A stretch of 64,000 bases of DNA. Source: Oceaniovalibus sp. ACAM 378 (lineage in GTDB: Bacteria; Pseudomonadota; Alphaproteobacteria; Rhodobacterales; Rhodobacteraceae). Every line of letters starts with the position of its first letter. The stretch's first letter is position 1. This document shows, piece by piece, positions 30,886 to 39,900 of the stretch. The position numbers were made by a program, and so were the translations under genes. The stretch lies in NCBI RefSeq assembly GCF_008085915.1, contig NZ_VSJK01000009.1, forward strand, positions 62,001 to 126,000, in the 5' to 3' direction. The notes below the pieces were generated by a model, which saw only the letters and a program-made list of their open reading frames with translations, had not been told where the DNA came from and did not search any database.

Positions 30886-31785
30886 TCAGTCCAGCTTGGC
30901 AACCAGTGCGCGCATGACTTCGGCGGAATTACTCGCGGCGATGGACATGAATGTGCCCATCTCGTTTTCGCCCTCGCCGCCACCGGCCAGATCGGACAGC
31001 GAGCGGAAGGCGATGAACGGCACTTCGTTCACCCAGGCCACATGAGCCACGGCGGCGCTTTCCATGTCCAGAACCTGAGCGTCGAAGGTGGCAAAAGCGT
31101 GTTCGCGGAAACCGGCGTTGTCGACGAAATAGGGGCCCGACACCCCGTTGCCGCCGACGACGATCACCGGGGGCTGTGACAGGCAGGCGTTCTTGGCGTT
31201 GCAGGCGGGCAGGTCGAATTCAACGGCCACTTCCTTGGCAAGCTCCAGCAGGGCGGGATCGGCCTCGAACCAGAACCGCCCGTCAACCTCTTCGGCACGC
31301 TCCGAGGCGACACCGAAACTGCGGGTGAACATCATGCCATAGCCGGGGAAATCCGTGCTCATCCAGGGCGGAATGGAGAAACTGCCATCGGTTTCGCGGG
31401 CGAGGATGCCCTCAAGATATTTGCCCCATTGGGCGGGCACCACCACGTCGCCCACATTCAGATCAGGGTTCACGCCGCCTGCGATGCCGGAAAACACGAT
31501 GCGTTCGATATTGAACCGGTCCAGCGCCATCTGTGTTGTCATCGCGGCGTTGACCATTGAAACGCCCGACAGGAACAGGACGACCGGCTGATCGCCCAAC
31601 TTGCCGGTGACGAAGGTAACGCCGTTGACCCGGTGTTCGGCCCGGTCCGACAGCCCGCTTTGCAGTGCCTGCCACTCCGGCGGAAAAGCCGACATCAGCG
31701 CGGTGCGCGGGGTTTCGTCCAACATCTCGGCATTGGCCTGAAACGGCAGGGTGGCAAGCGCGGTGAACAGGACAAGGCGTTTCAT
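30886..31785 (-). CDS. Exported nucleoside phosphorylase / MTA-SAH nucleosidase-like protein
   Basis: The 299-residue protein has a signal peptide (MKRLVLFTALATLPFQANAE) and a PNP/UDP-family core: FSGIAGGVNPDLNVGDVVVP (about 95-115) and, near the C-terminus, VLDMESAAVAHVAW, which holds the ribose-binding Met-Glu pair, and FRSLSDLAGG with the catalytic-type Asp. The cytosolic family cleaves methylthioadenosine, adenosylhomocysteine or nucleosides; this one seems to work in the periplasm on scavenged nucleosides. ATG 31785 has AAAGGAACC upstream. Predicted single-domain; family substrate specificity is not decided by the sequence seen. Confidence 0.85.
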   Translation of the reverse strand: MKRLVLFTALATLPFQANAEMLDETPRTALMSAFPPEWQALQSGLSDRAEHRVNGVTFVTGKLGDQPVVLFLSGVSMVNAAMTTQMALDRFNIERIVFSGIAGGVNPDLNVGDVVVPAQWGKYLEGILARETDGSFSIPPWMSTDFPGYGMMFTRSFGVASERAEEVDGRFWFEADPALLELAKEVAVEFDLPACNAKNACLSQPPVIVVGGNGVSGPYFVDNAGFREHAFATFDAQVLDMESAAVAHVAWVNEVPFIAFRSLSDLAGGGEGENEMGTFMSIAASNSAEVMRALVAKLD

Positions 31786-31880
31786 GATGGTTCCTTTTGT
31801 GAGTGGCGGCAAACTCGGATCAGGTGGTTTCAAAGTCAATGGCGCACTAGGCCTGCACGGCAAGTGAAAATTGCAACCGC

Positions 31881-34025
31881 TCAGGGGGCGGCCGTCACCA
31901 AAATCCGACTGTCAAGCGACAGGACTGGTCCGCTGCGTTCGCCAAGGGCGTGCGCAAAGCTCTCGGCGCTTTCTGTCGTGGGCCGCAGGCCGTTAAAAAT
32001 GTCGTCGGCCATCCGTATCACCATGATCCGGGATTTTCCCAAGGCGCTGTCGTCCACCTGAAACGCGATCTTTTCGCCCTCGCTTGCCACGCTGTCGGCC
32101 AATGGCCAGGCGACCCGCAGGGTGACAGGGCCGGTTTGCCCGTTGCGCAGGGTGGCGATGGAATTGTCGGGGCGGCTCAGGTTCGGCAGGAGGTGAAACA
32201 CATTGCCCGATACGTCCAAAGCGCTGACCAGAAGGAAACCGTCGGTGATCGCGGCCGGGATCGTCACGTCGATCACTGGATTTTCGCCCACCAGAAACCG
32301 CCCCGAAGGATTGTCAGCGCCGGTATCGCCTTGGGAAAACGCGATGTCGAAACCGGCGGGGGGGGCGTCGGGCAGGGCGGCGTCGACGGTGCACAGGGTC
32401 GGGTTCAGCACCTCGGTTTCCACCTGCACCGGGCGCGATCCCGCGATATCGATCAGAGCGTCGCGCAGCGCCGAGCGGGTTTCAGGCGCGGCTACACGGC
32501 CCAGAACGGCGATGCCGGTATCGTGGCCGAAATCGGTGGCGGGCGCGCCCGGCAGGGTAAGCTCGCCGCAATCGGCAAGTCCGGCAACCAGAGCCCGCAC
32601 CCGGTCCACAGGCAGGAAACGCGGGCCAAGCTCGATCGATGGCGAAATTTCCAGCCCCGGCGCGATTGCCGCATCCGCCAGCGCTGCCGTCAGTGTGGTG
32701 TGCAAGGTACGGTCGTCGGTCAACCCGGTCACCGTGGCGGCATTTCCGGACAGGGCGATGCGGTATTCTTCCAGCGGCATGACCAGATCGATCAGCGAGA
32801 CGACCCCCGTGCCCCAGTCGGGCCCGATGTCGCCCCGCGCCAGCGTCAGATCGGCACTGCCGCCACCCTTGGACATCTGCCCGGTTACGGCGTCGGCCAC
32901 CGCCTGTGACGGCACGAACCCCTGTGCAACCGGCGATGCACCTGCCGCCTGTGCAACGTTCAAGGTGAAGGGATCGGCAATCGGCAGTCCCCGGGGAAAC
33001 AGCCCGCCAAACCACGCACCCGCCGCGCCCAGCACGACGACGGCCAGCGCGGCAATGACCAGAACGCCTTTCCTGCCTTTGGGCGCGTGGGCTTTCGGGT
33101 CGGGCGCCTTTGAAACCGGCGCGGCGGGCATGACCGTTTCGCCTGCGTGCTGGCCCGAGGGGCGGGGCACGATCACGGTCGCATGGTCATCGTTCAAGGG
33201 CACGCCGCCAAGTGCGATTGCGCGCAGGTCTTCGGCAGTTTGCGGCCTGTCGTCCGGGTCAGGGGCCGTGGCGAGGTCAATCAGCGACTTCAGCGGCTCG
33301 GGCACGCCGGCGGTATCCAGCGGCTGTGCTTTGCGAGTGATCACCTCCATCGGATTCGCGCCCATATCCGGCGCACGCCCCCGGAACGTCGCCAGCAGCA
33401 GCGCCCCCAAGGCATAGATGTCCGAGCGGGCATCCGCATGCCCGCTTAACTGTTCGGGCGCGGCATAGGCGTATTTCCCGGCGAATTCATTGCCGACGAT
33501 GGTTTCTGCGCCCGGATTGCTGTCTTTGGCGATGCCGAAATCGATGATCACCGCATCCGCCGGATCGCCGCCGCGCAGGATGATGTTGTCGGGCGACAGA
33601 TCGCGGTGGGTGATGTTGCGGGCATGGGCGGCGGCCAGCCCTTCTGACACCCGGGCGGCCACGGTCAAAAGATCTTCGGCGGACATTCCGCCCTCGGCCA
33701 TCTTGCGGTCAAGACCGACGCCATCGACGTGATCCATAACGAGGAAGACGACGCCGGTATCCGTGCGCTGGTTGTGGAAATACCGCACGATGGCGTCATG
33801 GCGCACCTCGCGGATCGCCTCTTCGCGGTTCATCAGAAACAGGAAATCGTCGTTGCCGGAAAACTCGCTGCGCAATGCCTTTAGGGCGACCTTGTGGCCC
33901 GAAATCTCTGAACGTGCGCGATAGACTTCGGATGTGCCACCGCGTCCGAGGATTGCCTCGATCCGATAGGTGTTGTTCAGCAGATCGCCGATCTGAAAGA
34001 TGGCGTCCGAGCGGGGCGGCTTCAT
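31881..34025 (-). CDS. Membrane serine/threonine protein kinase with periplasmic BON/DUF4384-like region
   Basis: The 714-residue protein has a Hanks-type kinase domain (about 20-280): glycine loop GRGGTSEVY, Lys49, HRDLSPDN (140-147), DFG at 162-164 and a YAAPEQ segment. A Pro/Lys-rich linker leads to one membrane helix (about 318-342). Residues 345-590 are periplasmic, with BON-like beta-alpha repeats, and 600-690 resemble DUF4384 (FLLVSALDVSGNVFHLLPN). It should relay an envelope signal to cytoplasmic substrates, or the reverse. It lies 84 bases from the OmpA-domain gene on the same strand, and the caspase gene is close by. Targets are unknown. Confidence 0.9.
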   Translation of the reverse strand: MKPPRSDAIFQIGDLLNNTYRIEAILGRGGTSEVYRARSEISGHKVALKALRSEFSGNDDFLFLMNREEAIREVRHDAIVRYFHNQRTDTGVVFLVMDHVDGVGLDRKMAEGGMSAEDLLTVAARVSEGLAAAHARNITHRDLSPDNIILRGGDPADAVIIDFGIAKDSNPGAETIVGNEFAGKYAYAAPEQLSGHADARSDIYALGALLLATFRGRAPDMGANPMEVITRKAQPLDTAGVPEPLKSLIDLATAPDPDDRPQTAEDLRAIALGGVPLNDDHATVIVPRPSGQHAGETVMPAAPVSKAPDPKAHAPKGRKGVLVIAALAVVVLGAAGAWFGGLFPRGLPIADPFTLNVAQAAGASPVAQGFVPSQAVADAVTGQMSKGGGSADLTLARGDIGPDWGTGVVSLIDLVMPLEEYRIALSGNAATVTGLTDDRTLHTTLTAALADAAIAPGLEISPSIELGPRFLPVDRVRALVAGLADCGELTLPGAPATDFGHDTGIAVLGRVAAPETRSALRDALIDIAGSRPVQVETEVLNPTLCTVDAALPDAPPAGFDIAFSQGDTGADNPSGRFLVGENPVIDVTIPAAITDGFLLVSALDVSGNVFHLLPNLSRPDNSIATLRNGQTGPVTLRVAWPLADSVASEGEKIAFQVDDSALGKSRIMVIRMADDIFNGLRPTTESAESFAHALGERSGPVLSLDSRILVTAAP

Positions 34026-34109
34026 CGCAGGAACGCCGGACTGTTGGTCGGGGCGGGCGCGTTCACGGGTGTCCTTTCCCGGCAGCGTGCGGGCAGGGGG
34101 ATGTCACGG

Positions 34110-34685
34110 TCAGCCGACAACCTGAAATTCGACACGGCGGTTTACATCGGCCCTGGGATCGGCGGGGTCCAGCGGGAATGCCTCGCCCATTCCGGTTGCC
34201 TCAAGCCGGTCGTCGGGCAGGGCGCATTGGGCAATCAGGAAGCGTTTCACTTCCTCTGCGCGCAATTTGGACAGACGCTGGTTATAGTCTTCGGGTCCGG
34301 ACGCATCGGTGTGACCCATGATCCGGAACACCTGTTCCCCCATCGACTGCATTGGCCCGCACAGAGCGATCAGGCGGGGTTTCTGGTCGGCGCGCAATGC
34401 GGCGCTGTCGAAATCGAACGAGATGTTGATGCTGACCTGCTGATCGGTTGGCAGGATCTGCGGCGCGGTTGCAGCCGCCACAGCCGTGGTCGCACCGGGC
34501 AGATCGGTTGGCTTTCCGACGGGAGCGATGGTCAGACCCCGGGTTTTCTGGCCTTCGATCAGCTGTTTCTGGAAACGCTGGAGAATTTCAGTTTCGGTCA
34601 GGTCGGCGGACTGGGCCAGTGCCGGAGCCCCGGTTGCCGCCAGCGCCAGACCGCAGATCAACGCAAATGCGGTGCGGTGGGTCAT
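34110..34685 (-). CDS. OmpA-domain (peptidoglycan-binding) exported protein
   Basis: The 191-residue protein has a signal peptide (MTHRTAFALICGLALAATGA, cleavage near ALAQ), a short variable region, and a C-terminal OmpA-like domain (about 80-190) with FDFDSAALRADQKPRL, IMGHTDASGPEDYNQRLSKLRAEEV and NRRVEF. The conserved Asp and Arg residues in GHTDASG and NRRVEF should bind diaminopimelate in peptidoglycan. It is a soluble periplasmic or loosely outer membrane-linked protein, without a beta-barrel. ATG 34685 has AAAGGAG upstream; it is probably transcribed with the kinase gene. Confidence 0.9.
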   Translation of the reverse strand: MTHRTAFALICGLALAATGAPALAQSADLTETEILQRFQKQLIEGQKTRGLTIAPVGKPTDLPGATTAVAAATAPQILPTDQQVSINISFDFDSAALRADQKPRLIALCGPMQSMGEQVFRIMGHTDASGPEDYNQRLSKLRAEEVKRFLIAQCALPDDRLEATGMGEAFPLDPADPRADVNRRVEFQVVG

Positions 34686-34918
34686 GCTGGACTCCTTTGA
34701 GAAGATCAAAATCAGACAGTTTGAAATGCTGCCGTTACGGCAACTCTAGCCTGTTTGCAGCTTCCTGCCAACGGTCATGCCGGGTGGCACAGGTCTGGAA
34801 ATCCTGACGTTTGCCGTCATATTTGTCGCAGATAGAATGCAAGCCCCGCGTTGGAAGCGGCGGTTTGACAGGGGCGGGCGCTTGGCGCACTCTGGCCGGG
34901 CAACTCCGGAATCCTGAC

Positions 34919-35809
34919 ATGCGCGCCATCATCCTTGCCCTGCTCGCGGCGATCCTTCTGCTGGCGGGGGGGCTGACCTGGTTTGTTCTGTCGTCGATGG
35001 GGCCGGGGGACGACGCAGGGCCCGCCGGAGGCTTTGGCACAGACGTCGGCACCGGCACCGCCGTGGACAGCGCCGCGCGCATCGAGATCGAGTTCATGCG
35101 CCAGCAGATCGAGCAGTTGCAGGAAGGGATGGCGACGCTTGACAGCCGCATCCAGACTTTGGAACAGCGCCCGGTGGGCGGCGGCGGCAGTTTCGCGCCC
35201 GGCCCCGAGCTGGGCGGTCAGCCAAACGAGGGCGTGCTGAACAATGGGCCGAACGCGATCATCGATGCCTATGCGCAGGTGGTTCTGATTGCCAATCGCC
35301 GCAAGGTGAACGGCAAGATCAATGTCGCGGGACCAGGGTTTCTGGAACAGTTTATTGGCCGGCCGCGTGAAAACCTGTCGGACAACTGCGATCCGATGAC
35401 CAATCCCAAGCTCAAGGCGATGCTGAAGCTTGAAAGCGTCGGCCCGATCCGGGTGTCCATGCTGCAACCGGCCATCGAAAGCATCACCCGGGTGTTCGAG
35501 AACGTCAAAAACACCGATCCAGATCTATACGCCCGGATCAACACCGCCGGATCGCTTTGCGTGCGCCAGATCCGCGGCACCCGGGGGCGCACTTCGACCC
35601 ATTCCTTCGGGCTGGCGGTCGATCTGAACATCGACGGCAAACTCGACACGCTGGGCGATGGCAAGACCCAGCTTGGACTGACGATTCTGGCCGATTTCTT
35701 TCGCGCTGAAGGCTGGGTCTGGGGCGCCGGGTTCAGCCGTGAGGATTCCATGCATTTCGAAGTCAGCCGGCAGATGCTGGAACAATGGCGGGCCGAGGGC
35801 AAGATTTAG
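34919..35809 (+). CDS. Membrane-anchored M15-type D-Ala-D-Ala carboxypeptidase-like protein
   Basis: The 296-residue protein has an N-terminal membrane anchor (AIILALLAAILLLAGGLTWFV, about 3-23), a helical coiled-coil-like linker rich in Gln/Glu (RIEIEFMRQQIEQLQEGMATL, about 57-77), a Gly-rich hinge, and a C-terminal domain. That domain carries the M15 zinc motifs THSFGLAVDLN (His and Asp ligands) and DSMHFEVS (His ligand). It probably trims peptidoglycan peptides in the periplasm. It is divergent from the OmpA-domain gene and shares the locus with the exported caspase. Confidence 0.86.
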   Translation: MRAIILALLAAILLLAGGLTWFVLSSMGPGDDAGPAGGFGTDVGTGTAVDSAARIEIEFMRQQIEQLQEGMATLDSRIQTLEQRPVGGGGSFAPGPELGGQPNEGVLNNGPNAIIDAYAQVVLIANRRKVNGKINVAGPGFLEQFIGRPRENLSDNCDPMTNPKLKAMLKLESVGPIRVSMLQPAIESITRVFENVKNTDPDLYARINTAGSLCVRQIRGTRGRTSTHSFGLAVDLNIDGKLDTLGDGKTQLGLTILADFFRAEGWVWGAGFSREDSMHFEVSRQMLEQWRAEGKI

Positions 35810-36091
35810 GGACGGCTTGGTCACACCCACACCGCAGTCCGCATTGGTTCGCCGTCTGGCGGGATCGAGAACCGGCCACACGGTCCCGCCTCGGATGGCA
35901 ACTTGTGCTGCATTTCGCGGGGCTGGGAATTCTTTGACGATCAACACCCAGACCAATGGCGCGGCGCTGTTTGACGATCTGGAGTTCTTCCGAGCGGGGC
36001 AGGGTCGCGGAAACCTGACTTGACCGGTGGCTCGGCGCGGTTTTGAATGACCTAACCCTCTGCAATCTGCCCCCCGCAAGGAGACTTTGCC

Positions 36092-37567
36092 ATGCGTCTG
36101 TTGCTGATCCTGATCCTGTCTGCCTTTCCCGCTCTGGCCAATGCCGCCGGAAAGGTCGCGCTGGTGATCGGGCTGGGCGACTATAAGAACGTGGTCAAGC
36201 TCGACAATCCCGTCAACGATGCACGCGGCATTGCCCAGACATTGGATTCCATCGGTTTTGAGGTCACGACTCTGTTCGATGTGACGGCCGCCGAGATGCG
36301 TGCAGCGGTCAGTGATTTTGCCTTTCGCGCCGAAATTGCCGATCTGGCGCTGATTTATTATGCTGGTCACGGAGTCGAGGTGCAGGGGCAGAACTTTCTC
36401 ATCCCGATCGACGCAGAAGTGACAAGCAACCGCGATGTGCAACGCATTGCGCTGAGCCTTGACGACCTGCTGGCGGCGGTGGACGGCGCGCGGCAGATGC
36501 GTGTCGTGATCCTCGACTCGTGTCGCAACGATCCGTTCGGCGGCGCGCTGGATCTTGAGGCCTTGCAACCGGTCACCGGCGACAGCACCGGCACCCGCGG
36601 AACCGGTGGCGGGCTGGCGCCGCCATCGCCCGACCGGGGCACGATGGTGGCTTTTGCCGCCAAGGATGGCGAGGTCGCGCTGGATGGTGTCGGCGCCCAC
36701 AGCCCGTTTGCACAGGCGCTGATTGACACATTGCCCCGCCAGGTCGAGATTTCGCTGATGTTCCGGCAGGTGCGCGACAGGGTGTTGAGCGATACCGGCA
36801 ATCTTCAGGAACCACATACCTATGGTTCGCTGTCCGGCGTGCCGTTCTTTCTGACCGGCGGCGCGACGGTGCAAAAGGCAAGCTGGAACCCGGATACCGC
36901 ATGGTCGGAAATCCCGCGTGATCAGGAAACGCAACTGGCCTCGCTGGCCGAACAGGGTGACACGCGTTCGATGGTCGGGCTGGCCTATATGCGGCTGAAC
37001 GCGGTCGACCCCCGCTATGCGCCCGCCGACGCGGCAGGGCTGCTTCAGCGGGCGGCGGATGGCGGTTCGGCCGAGGCGATGTTCGAACTGGGGCAGCTTT
37101 ACGAAAAGGGGCTGGGGGTCATTATGGACGATGCGCGGGCGCTTGAACTCTATCGCGCGGCGGCGGGGCTGGGCTTTGCCGATGCGCTGAACGATCTGGG
37201 GTTCATCCACTTTCAGGGTGGGCTGGGTGTGACCCGTGATCCGGCGGTCGCGCTGGATTATTTCGAACAGGCGGCAAACCTGCGCCAACCGCAGGCAATG
37301 TACAACTTTGCCGCGCTGATCGACGACGGGAGCGTGGCGGGCAAGGGGCCGGAACAGGCGGCGACCTATCTTTACCGCGCCCTGCGCACCGGCGCGCAGG
37401 ATGTCTTTGACGTGGTCCGCGACCGCCCGACGATGTTCAAAGCCGAGACCCGCAAGGCGCTCCAACGCAAGCTGGCCGAATTCGGATTTTATGCCGGGGG
37501 TATCGATGGCGATTTCGGTGGTGGCACCCAAAAGGCGATCCGCGCCGCCTTTGGCCTGAGCGAATAG
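36092..37567 (+). CDS. Exported caspase-family (C14) peptidase with Sel1 repeats
   Basis: The 491-residue protein has a signal peptide (MRLLLILILSAFPALANAAG) and a p20 caspase domain (about 20-260) with catalytic His93 in YYAGHG and Cys144 in LDSCRNDPF. Four or so Sel1-like TPR repeats follow (about 280-430, AAGLLQRAADGGSAEAMFELGQ and similar), and a C-terminal peptidoglycan-binding-like helical segment (about 440-491, LQRKLAEFGFYAGGIDGDFG). Caspase-type enzymes cleave after Arg/Lys (metacaspases) or Asp; specificity is not known here. AAGGAG precedes ATG 36092. Substrate, activator and cell-death role are unknown. Confidence 0.92.
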   Translation: MRLLLILILSAFPALANAAGKVALVIGLGDYKNVVKLDNPVNDARGIAQTLDSIGFEVTTLFDVTAAEMRAAVSDFAFRAEIADLALIYYAGHGVEVQGQNFLIPIDAEVTSNRDVQRIALSLDDLLAAVDGARQMRVVILDSCRNDPFGGALDLEALQPVTGDSTGTRGTGGGLAPPSPDRGTMVAFAAKDGEVALDGVGAHSPFAQALIDTLPRQVEISLMFRQVRDRVLSDTGNLQEPHTYGSLSGVPFFLTGGATVQKASWNPDTAWSEIPRDQETQLASLAEQGDTRSMVGLAYMRLNAVDPRYAPADAAGLLQRAADGGSAEAMFELGQLYEKGLGVIMDDARALELYRAAAGLGFADALNDLGFIHFQGGLGVTRDPAVALDYFEQAANLRQPQAMYNFAALIDDGSVAGKGPEQAATYLYRALRTGAQDVFDVVRDRPTMFKAETRKALQRKLAEFGFYAGGIDGDFGGGTQKAIRAAFGLSE

Positions 37568-37663
37568 CCCGGGAGGTGGCTGTCTCGCGGTTCTTATCCG
37601 CTGTCCGGTCGCAACGCCCCGACACAGTTGCCACCGGAATGCGCCGTAAGGTCCGGTTTCAGC

Positions 37664-38317
37664 CTAGCTTGGCACCCCGCGGTAGGTCGCGATGACGCCG
37701 GGCAGATCTGCGAAATCGTCAAAGGCGTGGGCATGGGGCAGGGCGTCCACCGGCGTATTGCGATACCCCCGCGTGAACAGCGCAAAGGGCACACCGGCAC
37801 GTTCGGCGGTTTCGGCGTCCACCTCGCTGTCGCCAACATAAAGCGCGCGCCCGCCGCCCAATGCCGCGATACAGGTGGTCAGCGGCACTGGATCAGGCTT
37901 TTTCACCTTCAGTGTATCGCCGCCAAGGATCGTTCCGAACCGCGGAAGCAGGCCGAAGTGATCCAGCACCGCGCGGGCCGGGGATTCTGGCTTGTTGGTG
38001 CAAATGCCCAAGGCGTGGCCGTCCCACGCCAGCTTTTCAAGGCAGGCTTCGACACCGGGAAACAGCTGGGTCAGATGCACCGCATCGTCATACAGCTCCA
38101 GAAACCGCGATAGCATAGCGTCATGGCGCTCCGTCTCCAGCCCGCGCGCGGCGATCATCCGTTCAATCAGAAGAGGCGCGCCGCCACCGATGAACCCCGT
38201 GGCCTCGGCCAGAGACATCGGCGTCGCGCCCTCGGCGGCCAGAACCGTGTTGCCCGCAGCACAAATATCGGGCGCGGAATCAATCAGCGTTCCATCCAGA
38301 TCGAAAACAATAATCAT
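37664..38317 (-). CDS. gph: Phosphoglycolate phosphatase (HAD superfamily)
   Basis: The 217-residue HAD hydrolase begins MIIVFDLDGTLIDSAPDI with nucleophile Asp5 and Asp7, has ICTNKP (motif II Thr), KVKKPDPVP (motif III Lys) and YVGDSEVDAETAERAG (motif IV), and a small helical cap starting near residue 17. It fits Gph, which removes phosphate from 2-phosphoglycolate arising from DNA repair or photorespiratory-type metabolism. ATG 38317 is preceded by GGAAGGACG. The gene is convergent with the caspase gene, with 96 bases between them and no clear terminator. Confidence 0.88.
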   Translation of the reverse strand: MIIVFDLDGTLIDSAPDICAAGNTVLAAEGATPMSLAEATGFIGGGAPLLIERMIAARGLETERHDAMLSRFLELYDDAVHLTQLFPGVEACLEKLAWDGHALGICTNKPESPARAVLDHFGLLPRFGTILGGDTLKVKKPDPVPLTTCIAALGGGRALYVGDSEVDAETAERAGVPFALFTRGYRNTPVDALPHAHAFDDFADLPGVIATYRGVPS

Positions 38318-38638
38318 CGCACGTCCTTCCATCCTGTCCAAATGCATCCCGAAATCGCAGGCCACGAGAGCAGCCCTGGCGCTTTTTCCGTTGGGTCATT
38401 TTCTTAGTGGTTAGGTCGGGCGCGACCAAAGTTACAGCGAAACCTGCCGACAGACCCCCCGATCCCGTCAAAAATCCCGGTCATTCACGCCGTCAAGGGG
38501 CCTCTCACGGGTCATCTTCCCGTTCTGCGGCGCAATACCGTGTCAACCCCCCGCGTCGCTTGCAATGCAGTTTCTGATTCGTTTTAATCTGTTGAAAGCT
38601 TGGCCGACAAGATCCGGGCGTAAAGACAGGGTTAACTG
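38318..38638 (+). promoter_or_regulatory. Intergenic region with candidate promoter for the polyamine operon
   Basis: These 321 bases separate gph (minus) from the polyamine transporter operon (plus). A sigma-70-like pair TTGCAA (38560-38565) and TTTAAT (38583-38588), 17 bases apart, ends 50 bases before ATG 38639 and is a plausible promoter. No other structure is convincing. Confidence 0.4.
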
Positions 38639-39742
38639 ATGGTGGTATCCGCCGCAGGCGAACGCGCGTTCGTCGAATACGATCACGTGCAAAAAAGCTA
38701 TGACGGCGAGACTCTGGTCGTGAAAGACCTTAACCTCTCCATAGGCAAGGGAGAGTTTCTGACGATGCTCGGGCCCTCAGGGTCGGGCAAGACCACCTGC
38801 CTGATGATGCTCGCGGGTTTCGAGACGGCAACCCACGGTGAGATCCGTCTGGATGGGCGCGAGATCAACAATATTCCGCCCCACAAGCGGGGCATCGGCA
38901 TGGTGTTTCAGAACTATGCGCTGTTCCCGCATATGACCATCGCCGAGAATCTGGCTTTCCCGCTGGAAGTCCGCAAAATGGACAAGACCGAGCGTGAAAC
39001 CAAGGTTCAACGCGCGCTGGACATGGTGGAAATGGGCAGCTTTGGCGGCCGCCGCCCCTCACAGCTTTCGGGGGGCCAGCAACAGCGCGTGGCGCTGGCG
39101 CGTGCTCTGGTGTTCGAACCCTCGCTGGTTTTGATGGACGAACCTTTGGGCGCATTGGACAAGCAACTGCGCGAGACAATGCAGTTCGAGATCAAGCACA
39201 TCGCCGACAATCTTGGGATCACGGTGGTCTATGTCACCCATGACCAGACCGAGGCGCTGACCATGTCAGACCGGGTCGCCGTGTTCGAAGACGGGCGGAT
39301 TCAACAACTGGCTGCACCGGATGAATTATACGAACAGCCCTGCAACAGTTTCGTCGCGCAGTTCATCGGTGAAAACAACACCTTGGAAGGCGTCGTTGAA
39401 AGCATCCATGGCGGTGTCGCGCTGGTCAAACTGGACAGTGGCGATTTGATCGACACCGTGCCGGTCAACGTCAATCGGGCCGGGGAGCGCACCCGGGTAT
39501 CGATCCGTCCCGAACGGGTGGAAACCGACGCAACCCGCCTTGGCCCCGATGCTCACACGTTGAAGGCCGAGGTGCTCGAATTCATCTACATGGGCGACAC
39601 GTTCCGCACACGGCTGCGCGTCGCGGGCACCGACGATTTCATCGTCAAGACCCGCAACGCCCCCGACCGTGCCCGCCTGCAACCCGGCCAGACGATCGAT
39701 ATCGGATGGATGCCCGAGGATTGTCGGGCGCTGGACGCCTGA
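38639..39742 (+). CDS. potA: Polyamine-type ABC transporter ATP-binding protein (PotA family)
   Basis: The 367-residue ATPase has Walker [10 protein letters not shown] (about 42-50), [21 protein letters not shown], signature [15 protein letters not shown], Walker [18 protein letters not shown] and [15 protein letters not shown], then a C-terminal TOBE regulatory domain (about 260-360). [12 protein letters not shown] at the start is typical of PotA-like proteins. It would drive spermidine/putrescine uptake with the two permeases downstream. It is first in the order ATPase, binding protein, permease, permease, and is followed by a repeat-filled gap. Confidence 0.9.
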   Translation: MVVSAAGERAFVEYDHVQKSYDGETLVVKDLNLSIGKGEFLTMLGPSGSGKTTCLMMLAGFETATHGEIRLDGREINNIPPHKRGIGMVFQNYALFPHMTIAENLAFPLEVRKMDKTERETKVQRALDMVEMGSFGGRRPSQLSGGQQQRVALARALVFEPSLVLMDEPLGALDKQLRETMQFEIKHIADNLGITVVYVTHDQTEALTMSDRVAVFEDGRIQQLAAPDELYEQPCNSFVAQFIGENNTLEGVVESIHGGVALVKLDSGDLIDTVPVNVNRAGERTRVSIRPERVETDATRLGPDAHTLKAEVLEFIYMGDTFRTRLRVAGTDDFIVKTRNAPDRARLQPGQTIDIGWMPEDCRALDA

Positions 39743-39743
39743 C

Positions 39744-39830
39744 CCTGATCCGCGCATTTCAAGCGCGATAGACCTGATCCGCGCATATCAAGCGCGATAG
39801 AACCGAGTCGCGCATCTCACGTGCGATCAA
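39744..39830 (+). repeat. Three tandem 29-base repeats, each a hairpin
   Basis: Three tandem units (39744-39772, 39773-39801, 39802-39830) lie between potA and the binding-protein gene. Units 1 and 2 differ at one base; unit 3 differs from unit 2 at nine. Each unit contains a short inverted repeat of the form CGCGC, seven bases, GCGCG (or TCGCGC with GTGCGA in unit 3), and so could fold as a hairpin in mRNA. They may stabilise or partly terminate the upstream transcript. Confidence 0.9.
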
Positions 39831-39900
39831 CGGCAGCGGGGGCAGTCGGCCCGGACCCCCGCCCAAAGCATTAAACCGGGCCGAACAAGGAGTATGCTTT

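Noticed and set aside
35813-36091. Possible extra gene between the M15 and caspase genes
   Set aside because: No frame with a plausible start; one frame ending GQGRGNLT looks coding by chance.
35525-37531. 668-codon frame opposite the caspase and M15 genes
   Set aside because: Spans two real genes and the gap between them; its product has no domain, so it is an antisense artefact.
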